The notes: generated from the sequence alone by a model not told the origin. 64,000 nucleotides of DNA from Candidatus Thiodiazotropha sp. (ex Codakia rugifera) (GCA_025656675.1 JAHXHN010000002.1:840146-904145); one strand, 5' to 3'. Numbered from the stretch's first letter, positions 1 through 9,378 are shown. Program-made: numbers and translations.

Positions 1-120
1 TGCAGGGATACGCTCTTCGCTGACCAGCGAATAGATCTTCTTCTCATTCAGGTGAAGATACTCCGCTACCTGCTTGACGTTCATGAACACATGTTGCTCC
101 TGTGACATCACCGCTACCAT
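1..120 (-). CDS. HTH (excisionase-type) DNA-binding protein, cut by window edge
   Basis: This is the N-terminal 40 codons of a gene reading off the left edge on the minus strand. It starts at an ATG (118-120) with a strong ribosome binding site (AGGAGG) just upstream. The visible residues contain FMNVKQVAEYLHLNEKKIY, the first helices of an excisionase/MerR-like winged helix. In related bacteria such an HTH often heads a protein with a periplasmic-binding-like domain in formate dehydrogenase/molybdenum clusters; only the HTH is visible here. It lies 12 bases after fdhD and probably belongs to the moaA-fdhD transcription unit, possibly as a molybdate- or formate-linked regulator (inference). 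Confidence 0.7.
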   Translation of the reverse strand, partial: MVAVMSQEQHVFMNVKQVAEYLHLNEKKIYSLVSEERIPA

Positions 121-132
121 ACGTCTCCTCCT

Positions 133-1017
133 TTATCGAATTTTCGCATGTTCGACTCTCCCTTCCCTTACACTTTTCAAACGACCGTCGGGTATGGCAT
201 CGAAGGTGATATTCTCCGCACCGTTGTAAACCAGGAAGTGTTTACCTTTAGCGCGGGCAATCAGGGTAACCCCGACCTGTCTGGCTAAATCCAGTCCCAT
301 CTGTGTGGCACCCGAGCGCGAAAGGAGGATAGGTATGCCCATCTGTGCTACTTTGATCACCATCTCGGAAGTGAGTCTGCCAGTGGTGTAGAAAAGCTTG
401 TCGTTGCCAGCGGTACCCTGCAGCCACATGTGTCCGGCTATGGCATCGACTGCGTTGTGTCGTCCCACATCCTCAATGAACAGTTGAATTTCCCCATCCT
501 GACATAGGGCGCAGCCATGTACTGCACCTGCCTGTTGATAGACTTGGTTGTGCTCATTGAGTGTTTTCAACAGATCGTATATCTCGGATTGCCGCATCAT
601 GCCACGGGGCAGACTGATCTTTTCAAGATCATCCATCAAATCACCAAAAACAGTCCCTTGACCACAGCCGGTAGTGACGGTTTTTCGCGTCATCTTTCCA
701 TCCAAATCCTCTACGCCATGATAGGTGGTGATGGCAACGGACGCTGTCTCCCAATCGACCTGGACCGCTTTAATCTGATCAATGCTATGTAGCAGTCGTT
801 GGTTGCGTAACCAACCCAGCACCAGCATCTCCGGACGAGTGCCAAGTGTCATCAAAGTCACTATCTCGCGTTTGTCGAGATAGAGGGTAAGCGCACGCTC
901 AGCAGCAATATGTCCTGCACGTATTTCACCAAATTCATCAACTGCCGATGCGGCCTCTGCTGCATTCAGTCCAGCATCGGTAAGCTGTGGTTGGTGTGGC
1001 TTACGAAGCATATCCAT
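133..1017 (-). CDS. fdhD: Formate dehydrogenase accessory sulfurtransferase FdhD
   Basis: FdhD carries sulfur from the IscS desulfurase to the molybdenum cofactor of formate dehydrogenase in the cytoplasm, which the enzyme needs for activity. The family signature is clear: a TGCGQGT segment, HGCALC, the FIEDVGRHNAVDAI motif, and the GRLTSEMV / SRSGAT stretch near the C-terminus. Length (about 294 residues) is normal. An in-frame ATG at 1044 would overlap moaA; the ATG at 1017, 10 bases after the moaA stop with a purine-rich AAAAGAGA upstream, is preferred. It follows moaA directly and faces away from the formate dehydrogenase structural genes. Confidence 0.95.
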   Translation of the reverse strand: MDMLRKPHQPQLTDAGLNAAEAASAVDEFGEIRAGHIAAERALTLYLDKREIVTLMTLGTRPEMLVLGWLRNQRLLHSIDQIKAVQVDWETASVAITTYHGVEDLDGKMTRKTVTTGCGQGTVFGDLMDDLEKISLPRGMMRQSEIYDLLKTLNEHNQVYQQAGAVHGCALCQDGEIQLFIEDVGRHNAVDAIAGHMWLQGTAGNDKLFYTTGRLTSEMVIKVAQMGIPILLSRSGATQMGLDLARQVGVTLIARAKGKHFLVYNGAENITFDAIPDGRLKSVREGRVEHAKIR

Positions 1018-1027
1018 GGTGTCTCTT

Positions 1028-2047
1028 TTATCCACCGGTGACATTCATATGACGAAACAACACAGGCTGAGCAGTGATATCGAAGTCATGCCCCTTGGGT
1101 TTGATCTGCATGGCATCGATGATAGCTTTTCGTAGGGGTTCCTCGTTCAGTGGGTTGGCGCGTACCACCCGACGTAGATCTTTTGAGTGTTCTTGACCGA
1201 GACACAGCAGCAACCTGCCCTCAGCGGTTAGACGCACCCGATTGCACTGCTCGCAGAAGTTGTGGCTATGGGGTGAGATAAAACCGACCCGGGTATCGCT
1301 GCCATTGATACGGTGGTAGCGCGCTGGACCACCACTCGTTTCGGTAGTGGGTATCAGGTCATAGTGGCGTTGCAGATCTTGAAGAACCTGGTCGCTGGAG
1401 TAGAAGAGTTCGGCGCGGTTATGATCACCGATCTCTCCGAGTGGCATCTCCTCAATGAAGCTGATGTCCATACCGCGATGTTCAGCAAAGGCGACCAGGT
1501 CAGGTATTTCATCATGATTTCGGTTTTTCAGAATCACTGAATTGATCTTGACTCGCTGAAAGCCCGCATCAAGGGCGGCATCGATGCCGGCCAGGGTACG
1601 GCAAATGTCACCGATCCGGGTAATACTGTGAAAACGCTCTGCGCGTAGGGTGTCGAGGCTGATATTGATGCGGGTGACGCCTGCAGCCTTGAGTGCTCGC
1701 GCATGTTGTTTCAGCAGGGTGCCATTGGTCGTCAATGTCAGATCCTGTAGGCCATCCAGGGTACCGAGGGACTGAAAAAGCTGCATGATGCCACGCCTTG
1801 TCAATGGCTCACCGCCAGTGATGCGGATTTTGTTTACCCCCATGTCAACAAAGGCTTTACCCACTCGATAGAGCTCTTCCAATGTCAATAACTGTGAACG
1901 GGGTACAAACTGCATATCTTCGGACATACAGTAGACACAGCGCAGATCACAACGATCGGTGACGGAGATGCGGAGGTAGTCGATGCGGCGGTTAAATCGG
2001 TCTACCAGGCTCGATTGAGTCTGTTGCTCGCGGGTCTCTGCTTTCAC
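1028..2047 (-). CDS. moaA: GTP 3',8-cyclase MoaA
   Basis: MoaA is a radical SAM enzyme that, with MoaC, converts GTP to the precursor of molybdopterin. The radical SAM CxxxCxxC motif is present as CDLRCVYC. The second, C-terminal Fe-S motif is seen as NFCEQCNRVRLTAEG followed by a third Cys (LLLCLG). The protein ends in Gly-Gly, as active MoaA requires. No ATG precedes the motif. A GTG at 2047 has a well-placed GGAG and gives 339 residues; a TTG at 2086 would add 13 and falls inside an inverted repeat. A molybdenum cofactor gene next to fdhD fits supply of cofactor to the nearby formate dehydrogenase. Confidence 0.93.
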   Translation of the reverse strand: MKAETREQQTQSSLVDRFNRRIDYLRISVTDRCDLRCVYCMSEDMQFVPRSQLLTLEELYRVGKAFVDMGVNKIRITGGEPLTRRGIMQLFQSLGTLDGLQDLTLTTNGTLLKQHARALKAAGVTRINISLDTLRAERFHSITRIGDICRTLAGIDAALDAGFQRVKINSVILKNRNHDEIPDLVAFAEHRGMDISFIEEMPLGEIGDHNRAELFYSSDQVLQDLQRHYDLIPTTETSGGPARYHRINGSDTRVGFISPHSHNFCEQCNRVRLTAEGRLLLCLGQEHSKDLRRVVRANPLNEEPLRKAIIDAMQIKPKGHDFDITAQPVLFRHMNVTGG

Positions 2048-2084
2048 AGTTATTGACTCCAAGGGGATCTTTGGAACAATCTGC

Positions 2085-2113
2085 AATTACCATACCTAAT
2101 TAACCTGGTAATT
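2085..2113. promoter_or_regulatory. Inverted repeat upstream of moaA
   Basis: An 8-bp perfect inverted repeat (AATTACCA and TGGTAATT, 13-base spacer) lies just before the preferred moaA start. It could be an operator for the moaA-fdhD unit. Between it and the DUF3305 gene at 2458 there is no convincing gene; the only other structure is a perfect hairpin at 2200-2216 (GTGGGGC-cat-GCCCCAC). The roughly 370-base gap is the divergent promoter region of the two formate dehydrogenase gene groups. Confidence 0.35.
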
Positions 2114-2457
2114 AAGCGAATTTACCTCATCATGGCTATTCATCGACATCCCTCGTCTTTAATAGTGGGGCAGAACCCCACCCTGAGCCATTGGGTAGAG
2201 TGGGGCCATGCCCCACCAATCCCACCTGAACAGGATTGTGTCACTATTCTCACCCCATAACTCCGGTGGCGGCAGACTAAGTGGTACGAAATGTCCCACT
2301 TTTGGCATAGTGGGCGGGACATTTTGCCCTGTTTTACCCTGACTCCCTTTTCCAGATTATTTTCCCGTAGCGACTCTTTTGCGATTTTCCTGCCACTTTT
2401 GCCGGTTGGTATGCAACTTGCGATAGAGGTATTGGATATCAGATCGGGGCGTAAATT

Positions 2458-2985
2458 ATGGCGGCGACAACAATCAGTGAGCTTGAAGCTGAAAACCCGA
2501 GCACATTCAGTGTTTCCGTGATCATGCAAAAATCCCCCAGTGATTCGACCTGGTTGGATGACTACTGGGAAGCAGTAGGTATATTGGCTTCGACCGATGT
2601 CAGTCGGCGCATCAACCAGGAGGTGCAACTGATCCATCAGGAGGGAACTGTTTACCGCTATCTCTATCCCGGCTTCACCCTGCGGTTACATGTGGATGAG
2701 TGTGAAAGCTACTACTACAATCTGGTGTCGTCACAACCACGCTGTTATGTCGTGGCAAATCAGGATGACCAAGGCAGGCCTGAACCCTTTCTTATCAGTC
2801 TCAGTTTTGATGAGGCTCACGCTTATCTCGAAGGTGATGAGACCGTCTACGCCGTGCCGGTCCCCGCTGAACTCTACCGTTGGACCGAGACCTTCATTTT
2901 AGCCCACTACGTCCCGCAAAAGCGCACCAAGCGTAGACGTGCCGACTGGAAATCGACAGCAGCACGGGGTGATCATGAAATCTGA
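2458..2985 (+). CDS. DUF3305 family protein of formate dehydrogenase cluster
   Basis: A 175-residue soluble protein without signal peptide or membrane segments. The sequence and the order (this gene, a DUF3306 gene, ferredoxin, TorD-like chaperone, Tat protein, FdhA) match the DUF3305 family found beside formate dehydrogenases in many proteobacteria. Its biochemical role is not established. The C-terminus is rich in Lys/Arg (KRTKRRRADW). It overlaps the next gene by 11 bases, implying coupled translation. The ATG at 2458 has only a weak ribosome binding site. Confidence 0.75.
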   Translation: MAATTISELEAENPSTFSVSVIMQKSPSDSTWLDDYWEAVGILASTDVSRRINQEVQLIHQEGTVYRYLYPGFTLRLHVDECESYYYNLVSSQPRCYVVANQDDQGRPEPFLISLSFDEAHAYLEGDETVYAVPVPAELYRWTETFILAHYVPQKRTKRRRADWKSTAARGDHEI

Positions 2986-3502
2986 TGATCCATCTAATCA
3001 GCAGCTACCAAATCAAGCCACCTTCTACCATCGCTGGTCTGAGCGGAAACAGGCCTCGCGTCTGCCGGTTGAGGAGCTGGCGGAGCCTACTGAAAAGCCA
3101 CACCTGACTGATGCAGATATGCCGCCGCTTGAGAGCCTGGGTGAGGGATCGGACTACAGCGGTTTTCTTTCCCCCAAGGTGTCAGAACAGCTGCGTCAGC
3201 TGGCATTGCAAAAACTCTTTCACAGCGCCGCCTTTAATGTTTGTGACGGATTGGATGACTATGCAGAAGACTTCACCAGCTTTGAAAAGCTGGGAGAGGT
3301 GATGACAGCTGATCTGAGACACCGTATCGAGCAAGAGGCCCGTAAACGGCGAGAGGGTGAGGATGAAGCCGCCAATCCTCAACCTGCAGACACCGAGTCA
3401 GATCAAATCCATGACATACAGTTGGCAGACAACAGGGTGCAACCCGAGACAGATGAGCTGAATGATGGGGAGACCGGACATCCCAATGAGGTTAAGTCAT
3501 GA
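2975..3502 (+). CDS. DUF3306 family protein of formate dehydrogenase cluster
   Basis: A 175-residue acidic protein that begins with a short basic segment (FYHRWSERKQASRL), the usual signature of DUF3306, followed by a Pro/Glu/Asp-rich, probably disordered body. The family accompanies formate dehydrogenase genes and has no proven activity. The start was set to the ATG at 2975, preceded by GGGGTG, rather than an upstream in-frame non-ATG codon, because family members begin a few residues before the FxxRWSxRK motif. Its stop overlaps the ferredoxin start by 4 bases (ATGA). Confidence 0.75.
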   Translation: MKSDDPSNQQLPNQATFYHRWSERKQASRLPVEELAEPTEKPHLTDADMPPLESLGEGSDYSGFLSPKVSEQLRQLALQKLFHSAAFNVCDGLDDYAEDFTSFEKLGEVMTADLRHRIEQEARKRREGEDEAANPQPADTESDQIHDIQLADNRVQPETDELNDGETGHPNEVKS

Positions 3503-5112
3503 CTGAAAAGATTGAGACCAACCGTCGGGCCCGGGAACAAGCGCTGGCGGCGATGGAGCGGGTCAGGATTGAACCGACCAGTCTGGTTAACTATCAATCC
3601 CGTGGCAGGATAGCAGTGATTGGTGACCAACGGGCTCATGAGATAGCTCCAAGGCTGAATGAGAAGCTGAACCCAATCGTCCTCCTGACCGAGGGGGCGG
3701 AAGAGCCCGGTGCTCCGGTCATACCTGTGGGTGGACGCTCGGTCCATATCGAAGGTTACCTGGGTGCCTTCAGGATTCAACTGGGTGAGCAGGGAAGATC
3801 CAACGCAGAAAGTGTTGCCGTGGACCTGATTCTAGACCTTACCCCGCAGCCATTGATACATAAAGGTATGAACCCCCCCGGTTACTACCATTCAACCGGT
3901 GAGGAGGATGCCCTGTTACCTGTAATCGAAGAAGTTGCTCAGATGACCGGTAATTTCGAGAAGCCCCGGTATTTCGACTATGACCCTGAGATCTGCGCCC
4001 ACGGCAGATCAGGGAAAACCGCTTGTAACCGCTGTATCGACGCCTGTCCCGCTGATGCGATTCAAGGTTTGGCCGAGACCGTTGAAGTGAATAATTATCT
4101 CTGTCAAGGAGGCGGTGCTTGTGCAACTGTTTGTCCCAGTGGCGCGATTCGATATGTTTATCCTGCCGCTAAAGATACCCTGGAGCGCCTGCGCAAGCTG
4201 CTGACCGTCTACCGGGAAGAGGGAGGCAGCGATCCGGTTGTGCTGTTTTATGCCGCCTCTGACGGCTCTCTTCCGGATACTATTCAGACAAATTACCTGC
4301 CAGTGATGGTTGAAGAGCTGGCCAGTGTCGGCCTGGATGTTTGGATGGCTGCCCTTGCCTATGGTGCTCGACAGATAGGCCTGGTGGATGGTGGTGCCAT
4401 GCCGGAAACAGTGGCTATTGCTATGCAGGAGCAGTTACTGACAGGGTGTGAGATAGTCTCTGCGTTAGGTTATCCCGAAGGTGCGATCAGGCTGACTGAT
4501 CATGAGGAATTGTTTGAGGAAGTGCAGTCAGTCATGCCGGAGATAGAACCTGCGGGTTTTTCCGGTATCGGCGGCAAACGACAAACGGTCTACCTCGCTA
4601 TTGATCATTTGTATGCTCAGGCTCAACGTCCCAAACCTATGGCAACCCTAACCACGGGAGCCCCATTCGGTACCGTCTACGTCGAGGCGAAGGCTTGTAC
4701 ACTGTGTCTCTCTTGCGTCGGTGCCTGTCCTGGCAAGGCGCTGCTGAATGGTAGCGATGGTATCCCACAGCTGCGCTTCATTGAGGCCAATTGTCTGCAA
4801 TGCGGCATCTGTACCAGAACCTGTCCTGAGGATGCGATTTGGATTACACCGAGGCTGTTATTCGACAGTGATGATCGTCATCAAACGCGTACTTTGCATG
4901 AAGAACAGCCATTCTTCTGTACAGCCTGCGGTAAGCCGTTTGCCACCCATTCAGTGATCGACAAAATGCGCAATAAACTCAAGGGACACTATATGTTCCA
5001 GAGTGAGCGTGCACTGAAGCGTCTGACCCTTTGTGATAGTTGCCGGGTTGTGGATATTGTGCAGGATCCAGAGGCCATCGGTGGTGACCTGGACGGGCAG
5101 ATTCGCCAGTAA
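3499..5112 (+). CDS. 4Fe-4S polyferredoxin of formate dehydrogenase cluster
   Basis: A 537-residue cytoplasmic iron-sulfur protein. Two pairs of 4Fe-4S motifs are visible: CNRCIDACPADAI with an extra upstream Cys and CxxxxxCATVCPSGAI near residues 166-216, then CTLCLSCVGACP and CLQCGICTRTCP near residues 395-435. A C-terminal zinc-ribbon-like pattern (FFCTACGKPF ... CDSC) follows. The sequence between the ferredoxin pairs resembles an HdrA/MvhD-like spacer domain but I cannot name it. Proteins of this layout sit between DUF3306 and TorD genes in formate dehydrogenase loci; a role in electron transfer or enzyme maturation is inferred. Confidence 0.85.
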   Translation: MTEKIETNRRAREQALAAMERVRIEPTSLVNYQSRGRIAVIGDQRAHEIAPRLNEKLNPIVLLTEGAEEPGAPVIPVGGRSVHIEGYLGAFRIQLGEQGRSNAESVAVDLILDLTPQPLIHKGMNPPGYYHSTGEEDALLPVIEEVAQMTGNFEKPRYFDYDPEICAHGRSGKTACNRCIDACPADAIQGLAETVEVNNYLCQGGGACATVCPSGAIRYVYPAAKDTLERLRKLLTVYREEGGSDPVVLFYAASDGSLPDTIQTNYLPVMVEELASVGLDVWMAALAYGARQIGLVDGGAMPETVAIAMQEQLLTGCEIVSALGYPEGAIRLTDHEELFEEVQSVMPEIEPAGFSGIGGKRQTVYLAIDHLYAQAQRPKPMATLTTGAPFGTVYVEAKACTLCLSCVGACPGKALLNGSDGIPQLRFIEANCLQCGICTRTCPEDAIWITPRLLFDSDDRHQTRTLHEEQPFFCTACGKPFATHSVIDKMRNKLKGHYMFQSERALKRLTLCDSCRVVDIVQDPEAIGGDLDGQIRQ

Positions 5113-5384
5113 GTGAATCCTGTTCAGTGCCAACCTGGAAACAACAACTTACAGCAATTCAACGCAAACCGAAGCAGTGGTGCAGGCTGCACGTTTACGT
5201 ACCAAAGGATGAAATCCAGTCAATTACTGAATGCCCTGGGTGGCAGCATTCGCCAGGTTTATGCGGTTTTAAAAAGGTGTAGATGGGGTTGGAGACCCTT
5301 TAGCCAATTTCTGCACTTTTTGTCATTTCTTTACCAGCCAGTCTGGTCCATTGCTTGCACCTGTATTACCCCGAGGAGAGTGTG

Positions 5385-6053
5385 ATGACTGATCTGAGCC
5401 ATGCGGTCCAAACTGACGACCCCACTACAGGCACCCAATTGCCAGAGACAGGGGATCTCATTTCCCAGGAAGTCTGCCTGGATGAAGAACAGCACTACCG
5501 CATAGGCGCTTATGGCTTACTGGCACAACTATTGAGACATATGCCTGATCAGCCGATGCTCGATCAGGTGGCCGGATTCGCTGGCATTGAACCTTCCAGG
5601 GATGAGTTGGCATTGGCGATGTCAATGTTGGGCCTCTCTGCATCGGACTCTCGTCCAGAAGCGGTTAACAGCGAATTTCACGACCTTTTTATCGGCATGG
5701 GTCGTGGTGAACTGGTCCCCTATGGCTCCTGGTACCTCACAGGGTTTCTGATGGAGAAGCCCCTGGGTCGTCTGCGAGACGATCTCGCCGAGTTGGGATT
5801 CCAGCGTCAGGAAGGGGTAACTGAACCGGAAGATCATGTTGCTGCACTGTGTGAGGTGATGGCCATGCTGATCAATGACGGGACCAGTTTCCAACAACAG
5901 TCACATTTTTTCGAAGCCCATCTGGCAGGCTGGCTGGAGCGTTTCTTTACTGATTTGAGTGAGGCGAAATCGGCTGTTTTCTATCGTGCAGTGGGTCGTT
6001 TTGGTACAGCCTTCGTGGCGATGGAAAAACGTTATCTGAGTATGTCGGTGTAG
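5385..6053 (+). CDS. TorD/DmsD-like molybdoenzyme chaperone
   Basis: A 222-residue all-helical cytoplasmic protein of the TorD family, which binds the Tat signal of molybdoenzymes and holds them for cofactor insertion. The family core is visible as EFHDLFIGMGRGELVPYGSW, followed by the LxxLRxDLAELG and EPEDHVAALCEVM helices typical of the group. The ATG at 5385 has a GAGGAGAG ribosome binding site; an upstream in-frame ATG does not. About 270 bases of gene-free DNA separate it from the ferredoxin gene. Its client is most likely the formate dehydrogenase alpha subunit encoded just downstream. Confidence 0.88.
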   Translation: MTDLSHAVQTDDPTTGTQLPETGDLISQEVCLDEEQHYRIGAYGLLAQLLRHMPDQPMLDQVAGFAGIEPSRDELALAMSMLGLSASDSRPEAVNSEFHDLFIGMGRGELVPYGSWYLTGFLMEKPLGRLRDDLAELGFQRQEGVTEPEDHVAALCEVMAMLINDGTSFQQQSHFFEAHLAGWLERFFTDLSEAKSAVFYRAVGRFGTAFVAMEKRYLSMSV

Positions 6054-6226
6054 CCATCGAAATTTTACACAGGGCAGTGTTTAGTCGACATCGTCCATTG
6101 AGAGACGAACAGCGTATCTGCCTATGCGCATTGCGATGTTCTCTTTGAGTCGTATTTCATTACAGGGTGATGCCGACTAACCCGTGTTCTAAAAAAGCTA
6201 TACATGATTGAACAGAGGATGAGTCC

Positions 6227-6439
6227 ATGAAAAAACAACCTAAACAGTCACCAGATCCAAAACGTAGGGCATTCCTGCGCAGTACGGCCGGTGCAGGCGC
6301 TGGTGCGGCTGTCGCGGTTAGCTTGCCAGGACTGGCGGCAGCTTCGACTGAAGCGACATCCAGTGATGACTCAGAGCCTCAGAAGGGTTATCGACTGACC
6401 CCGCATATCGCTGCTTATTACAAGACAACAGTCAGCTGA
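6227..6439 (+). CDS. Formate dehydrogenase region Tat-target protein
   Basis: A 70-residue protein that is mostly a twin-arginine signal: KRRAFLRSTAGAGAGAAVAV, then an Ala-rich cleavage region and a short tail ending in HIAAYYKTTVS. It matches the small 'formate dehydrogenase region TAT target' family always found just before the fdhA gene. The function is unknown; the conserved YYKT tail and position suggest a role in assembly or export of the enzyme. A ribosome binding site (AGAGGATGAG) precedes the ATG. The gene ends 18 bases before fdhA. Confidence 0.85.
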   Translation: MKKQPKQSPDPKRRAFLRSTAGAGAGAAVAVSLPGLAAASTEATSSDDSEPQKGYRLTPHIAAYYKTTVS

Positions 6440-6457
6440 GTCATTGAGGATACCTGA

Positions 6458-9352
6458 ATGAAACTGCAAAAAACCTCCGACCTGATGAGCGTTGAGAACG
6501 CTGTGTCACCCATTTCCAAAAAGTCTTCCAGCGGCCAAGCTATGACCCGCCGGGACTTTTTGCGTAACTCCAGCCTGATGGCCGGTGGGGCCGCACTGGC
6601 GACCGGCTTTACCCCTGGCATGATGCGAAAAGCCGAGGCAGCGACAGCGCAGAAAGGTCAGGTTGAGTTGAAGAAAACCATTTGTACTCACTGCTCGGTT
6701 GGCTGCGGTATTGTTGCTGAGGTAGAGAATGGTGTCTGGACCGGTCAGGAGCCGGCATTTGATCACCCATTCAACCTTGGTGCTCATTGCGCAAAAGGTG
6801 CTTCTGTACGAGAGCATGGTCATGGTGAACGACGTCTGAAATACCCCACAAAGTTGGTCGGCGGCAAATGGAAGCGTATCTCATGGGAGCAGGCGATCAA
6901 TGAGGTCGGGGACAAGATGCTGGAGATCCGCGAACAGTCCGGCCCCGATTCGGTCTACTGGTTGGGATCAGCCAAGCACAATAACGAACAGGCTTATCTG
7001 TTTCGTAAATTTGCCGCCTTCTGGGGTACAAACAACGTCGATCATCAAGCGCGTATCTGTCACTCCACTACGGTTGCTGGCGTAGCCAATACATGGGGTT
7101 ACGGTGCCATGACCAACTCTTATAACGATATCCACAACTCAAAGGCGGTTCTGATCATTGGTGGTAATCCGGCTGAGGCCCATCCTGTTTCACTACAGCA
7201 TGTGTTTAAGGCCAAGGAGCAGAATAATGCAAAACTGATCGTTATCGATCCCCGGTTTACCCGCACGGCAGCCCATGCCAACCTCTATCTACGTCTTCGT
7301 CCGGGTACGGATGTGCCTCTGGTCTGGGGCATGCTCTGGCATATATTCAAGAACGGCTGGGAGGATAAGGAGTTCATCCGACAGCGTGTCTATGGTCTGG
7401 ATGAGGTCAAGAAAGAGATTGCCAAATGGACGCCAGATGAGGTGGAAAAGGTCACTGGTGTACCTGAAAACCAAGTCCATGCTGCTGCCAAGACCATGGC
7501 TGACAACCGGCCGGGTACATTTATCTGGTGCATGGGTGGTACCCAACACACCATCGGTAACAACAATACCCGTGCCTACTGCATCTTCCAGTTGGCGCTC
7601 GGCAATATGGGTACTTCCGGTGGCGGCACCAATATCTTCCGTGGTCATGACAACGTACAGGGCGCCACCGATTTTGGTGTGCTCTCCCATACCCTGCCAG
7701 GCTATTACGGATTATCGAAAGGCGCCTGGGGCCACTGGGCCAAGGTGTGGGATGTGGATTACGACTGGCTTGCCGGTCGATTCGATCAAGCCAGTTATGA
7801 AAAGGCCAAGGGCAAGGATGCAATGGTCATGAATACCAAAGGTATTCCCGTGTCACGCTGGATAGATGGAGTACTGGAGGAGAAGGCCAATATAGCCCAG
7901 AAGGATAATGTGCGGGCGATGGTACTGTGGGGGCATGCGCCGAACAGCCAGACCCGTGGCCAGGAGATGAAGAAGGCGATGGAGAAGCTGGACATGATGG
8001 TGATCATCGATCCCTATCCAACCGTTTCGGCTGTGATGCACGACAGGACTGACGGTGTCTATCTGCTTCCCGCTGCAACCCAGTTTGAAACCTATGGCTC
8101 TGTGACAGCCTCCAACCGTTCATTGCAGTGGCGTGACAAGGTTATCGAACCGATGTTCGAGTCATTGCCTGATCATACCATCATGTACCGATTGGCAAAT
8201 AAGCTCGGTTTTGCAAATGAGTGTTTCAAGCATATCAAAATCGAGAATGATGAACCTTTGATCGAGGATATCACCCTCGAATTCAACAAAGGTATGTGGA
8301 CCATCGGTTATACCGGCCAGAGCCCGGATCGTATGAAGAAACAGCAACAGAACTGGGGTACCTTCGGCTATACCAGTCTGTTGGCTGAAGGTGGTCCTTG
8401 TGACGGTGAGTACTATGGCCTGCCATGGCCCTGTTGGGGTACTGCGGAGATGGGACATCCCGGTACGCCGAATCTGTACGACACCAGCAAATCAGTCGCC
8501 AAGGGTGGATTGACCTTTCGCGCCCGTTTCGGAGTCGAGCGTAATGGTGTCAGCTTACTGGCCAATGGTGCCTACTCCAAGGGTTCTGAAATCAAAAATG
8601 GTTATCCGGAGTTCACTCATGAATTGTTGAAGAAGTTGGGTTGGTGGAATGACTTGACTCCCGAGGAGCAGAAACTGGCGGAGGGTAAGAACTGGAAGAC
8701 TGATCGATCAGGCGGTATTCAACGGGTTGCGATTAAGCATGGTTGTGCACCATTCGGCAATGCCAAGGCCCGGGCAGTGGTGTGGACCTTCCCTGATCCG
8801 GTGCCCGTCCATAGAGAGCCGCTCTATACAAGTCGGCGTGACCTGGTAGAGAAATATCCTACCTACGAAGATCGTAAATCCTTTTATCGATTACCAACAC
8901 GCTATGGCTCGATCCAGGCAAAGGATTACTCCAAGGAGTACCCCATTATCCTCACATCGGGGCGTTTGGTTGAGTATGAAGGTGGCGGTGACGAGAGCCG
9001 CTCAAATCCATGGCTGGCGGAACTGCAGCAGGATATGTTTGTTGAGATGCATCCAAGAGATGCTAACAACGCCGGTGTCAGGGATGGGGAAGATGTATGG
9101 CTTGAGGGTGCCGAGGGTGCACGTATCAAGGTCAAGGCGTTGGTGACCCGGCGAGTCGCTGCCGGCGTTGCTTTTATGCCATTCCATTTCGGTGGCCACT
9201 TTTTAGGTAAGGATCTGCGCAGTAAATATCCTGAGGGAGCGGATCCTTATGTACTTGGCGAAGCTTGTAATACGGCCATGACCTATGGCTATGACTCAGT
9301 CACACAGATGCAGGAAACTAAGTGCAGTCTGTGTCGCATCAGCAAAGCGTAA
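6458..9352 (+). CDS. fdhA: Formate dehydrogenase alpha subunit (Mo/W, cysteine type)
   Basis: The 964-residue catalytic subunit of a membrane-anchored formate dehydrogenase (FdnG/FdhA class, DMSO reductase superfamily). An N-terminal Tat signal (TRRDFL, about residues 30-35) sends the folded enzyme to the periplasm. The Fe-S motif CTHCSVGC (Cys 76, 79, 83) with Cys 111 binds a 4Fe-4S cluster. The metal ligand lies in ARICHSTTV: Cys 201 replaces the selenocysteine of E. coli FdnG, with the catalytic His next to it. Length is typical. The start ATG has GAGGA seven bases upstream. The gene forms a unit with the beta and gamma genes that follow. Confidence 0.97.
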   Translation: MKLQKTSDLMSVENAVSPISKKSSSGQAMTRRDFLRNSSLMAGGAALATGFTPGMMRKAEAATAQKGQVELKKTICTHCSVGCGIVAEVENGVWTGQEPAFDHPFNLGAHCAKGASVREHGHGERRLKYPTKLVGGKWKRISWEQAINEVGDKMLEIREQSGPDSVYWLGSAKHNNEQAYLFRKFAAFWGTNNVDHQARICHSTTVAGVANTWGYGAMTNSYNDIHNSKAVLIIGGNPAEAHPVSLQHVFKAKEQNNAKLIVIDPRFTRTAAHANLYLRLRPGTDVPLVWGMLWHIFKNGWEDKEFIRQRVYGLDEVKKEIAKWTPDEVEKVTGVPENQVHAAAKTMADNRPGTFIWCMGGTQHTIGNNNTRAYCIFQLALGNMGTSGGGTNIFRGHDNVQGATDFGVLSHTLPGYYGLSKGAWGHWAKVWDVDYDWLAGRFDQASYEKAKGKDAMVMNTKGIPVSRWIDGVLEEKANIAQKDNVRAMVLWGHAPNSQTRGQEMKKAMEKLDMMVIIDPYPTVSAVMHDRTDGVYLLPAATQFETYGSVTASNRSLQWRDKVIEPMFESLPDHTIMYRLANKLGFANECFKHIKIENDEPLIEDITLEFNKGMWTIGYTGQSPDRMKKQQQNWGTFGYTSLLAEGGPCDGEYYGLPWPCWGTAEMGHPGTPNLYDTSKSVAKGGLTFRARFGVERNGVSLLANGAYSKGSEIKNGYPEFTHELLKKLGWWNDLTPEEQKLAEGKNWKTDRSGGIQRVAIKHGCAPFGNAKARAVVWTFPDPVPVHREPLYTSRRDLVEKYPTYEDRKSFYRLPTRYGSIQAKDYSKEYPIILTSGRLVEYEGGGDESRSNPWLAELQQDMFVEMHPRDANNAGVRDGEDVWLEGAEGARIKVKALVTRRVAAGVAFMPFHFGGHFLGKDLRSKYPEGADPYVLGEACNTAMTYGYDSVTQMQETKCSLCRISKA

Positions 9353-9378
9353 CTGGGTTTTAACAGAGGATATGAATC

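Noticed and set aside
2140..2637. Open frame on the minus strand upstream of DUF3305
   Set aside because: It overlaps the start of the DUF3305 gene, runs through the GTGGGGC hairpin and has no recognisable sequence.
5113..5385. Open frame between the ferredoxin and TorD genes
   Set aside because: It starts at a non-ATG codon directly at the ferredoxin stop, has no ribosome site and no family match.
6458..9352. Selenocysteine formate dehydrogenase
   Set aside because: The reading frame has a Cys codon at the metal-ligand position and no internal TGA.
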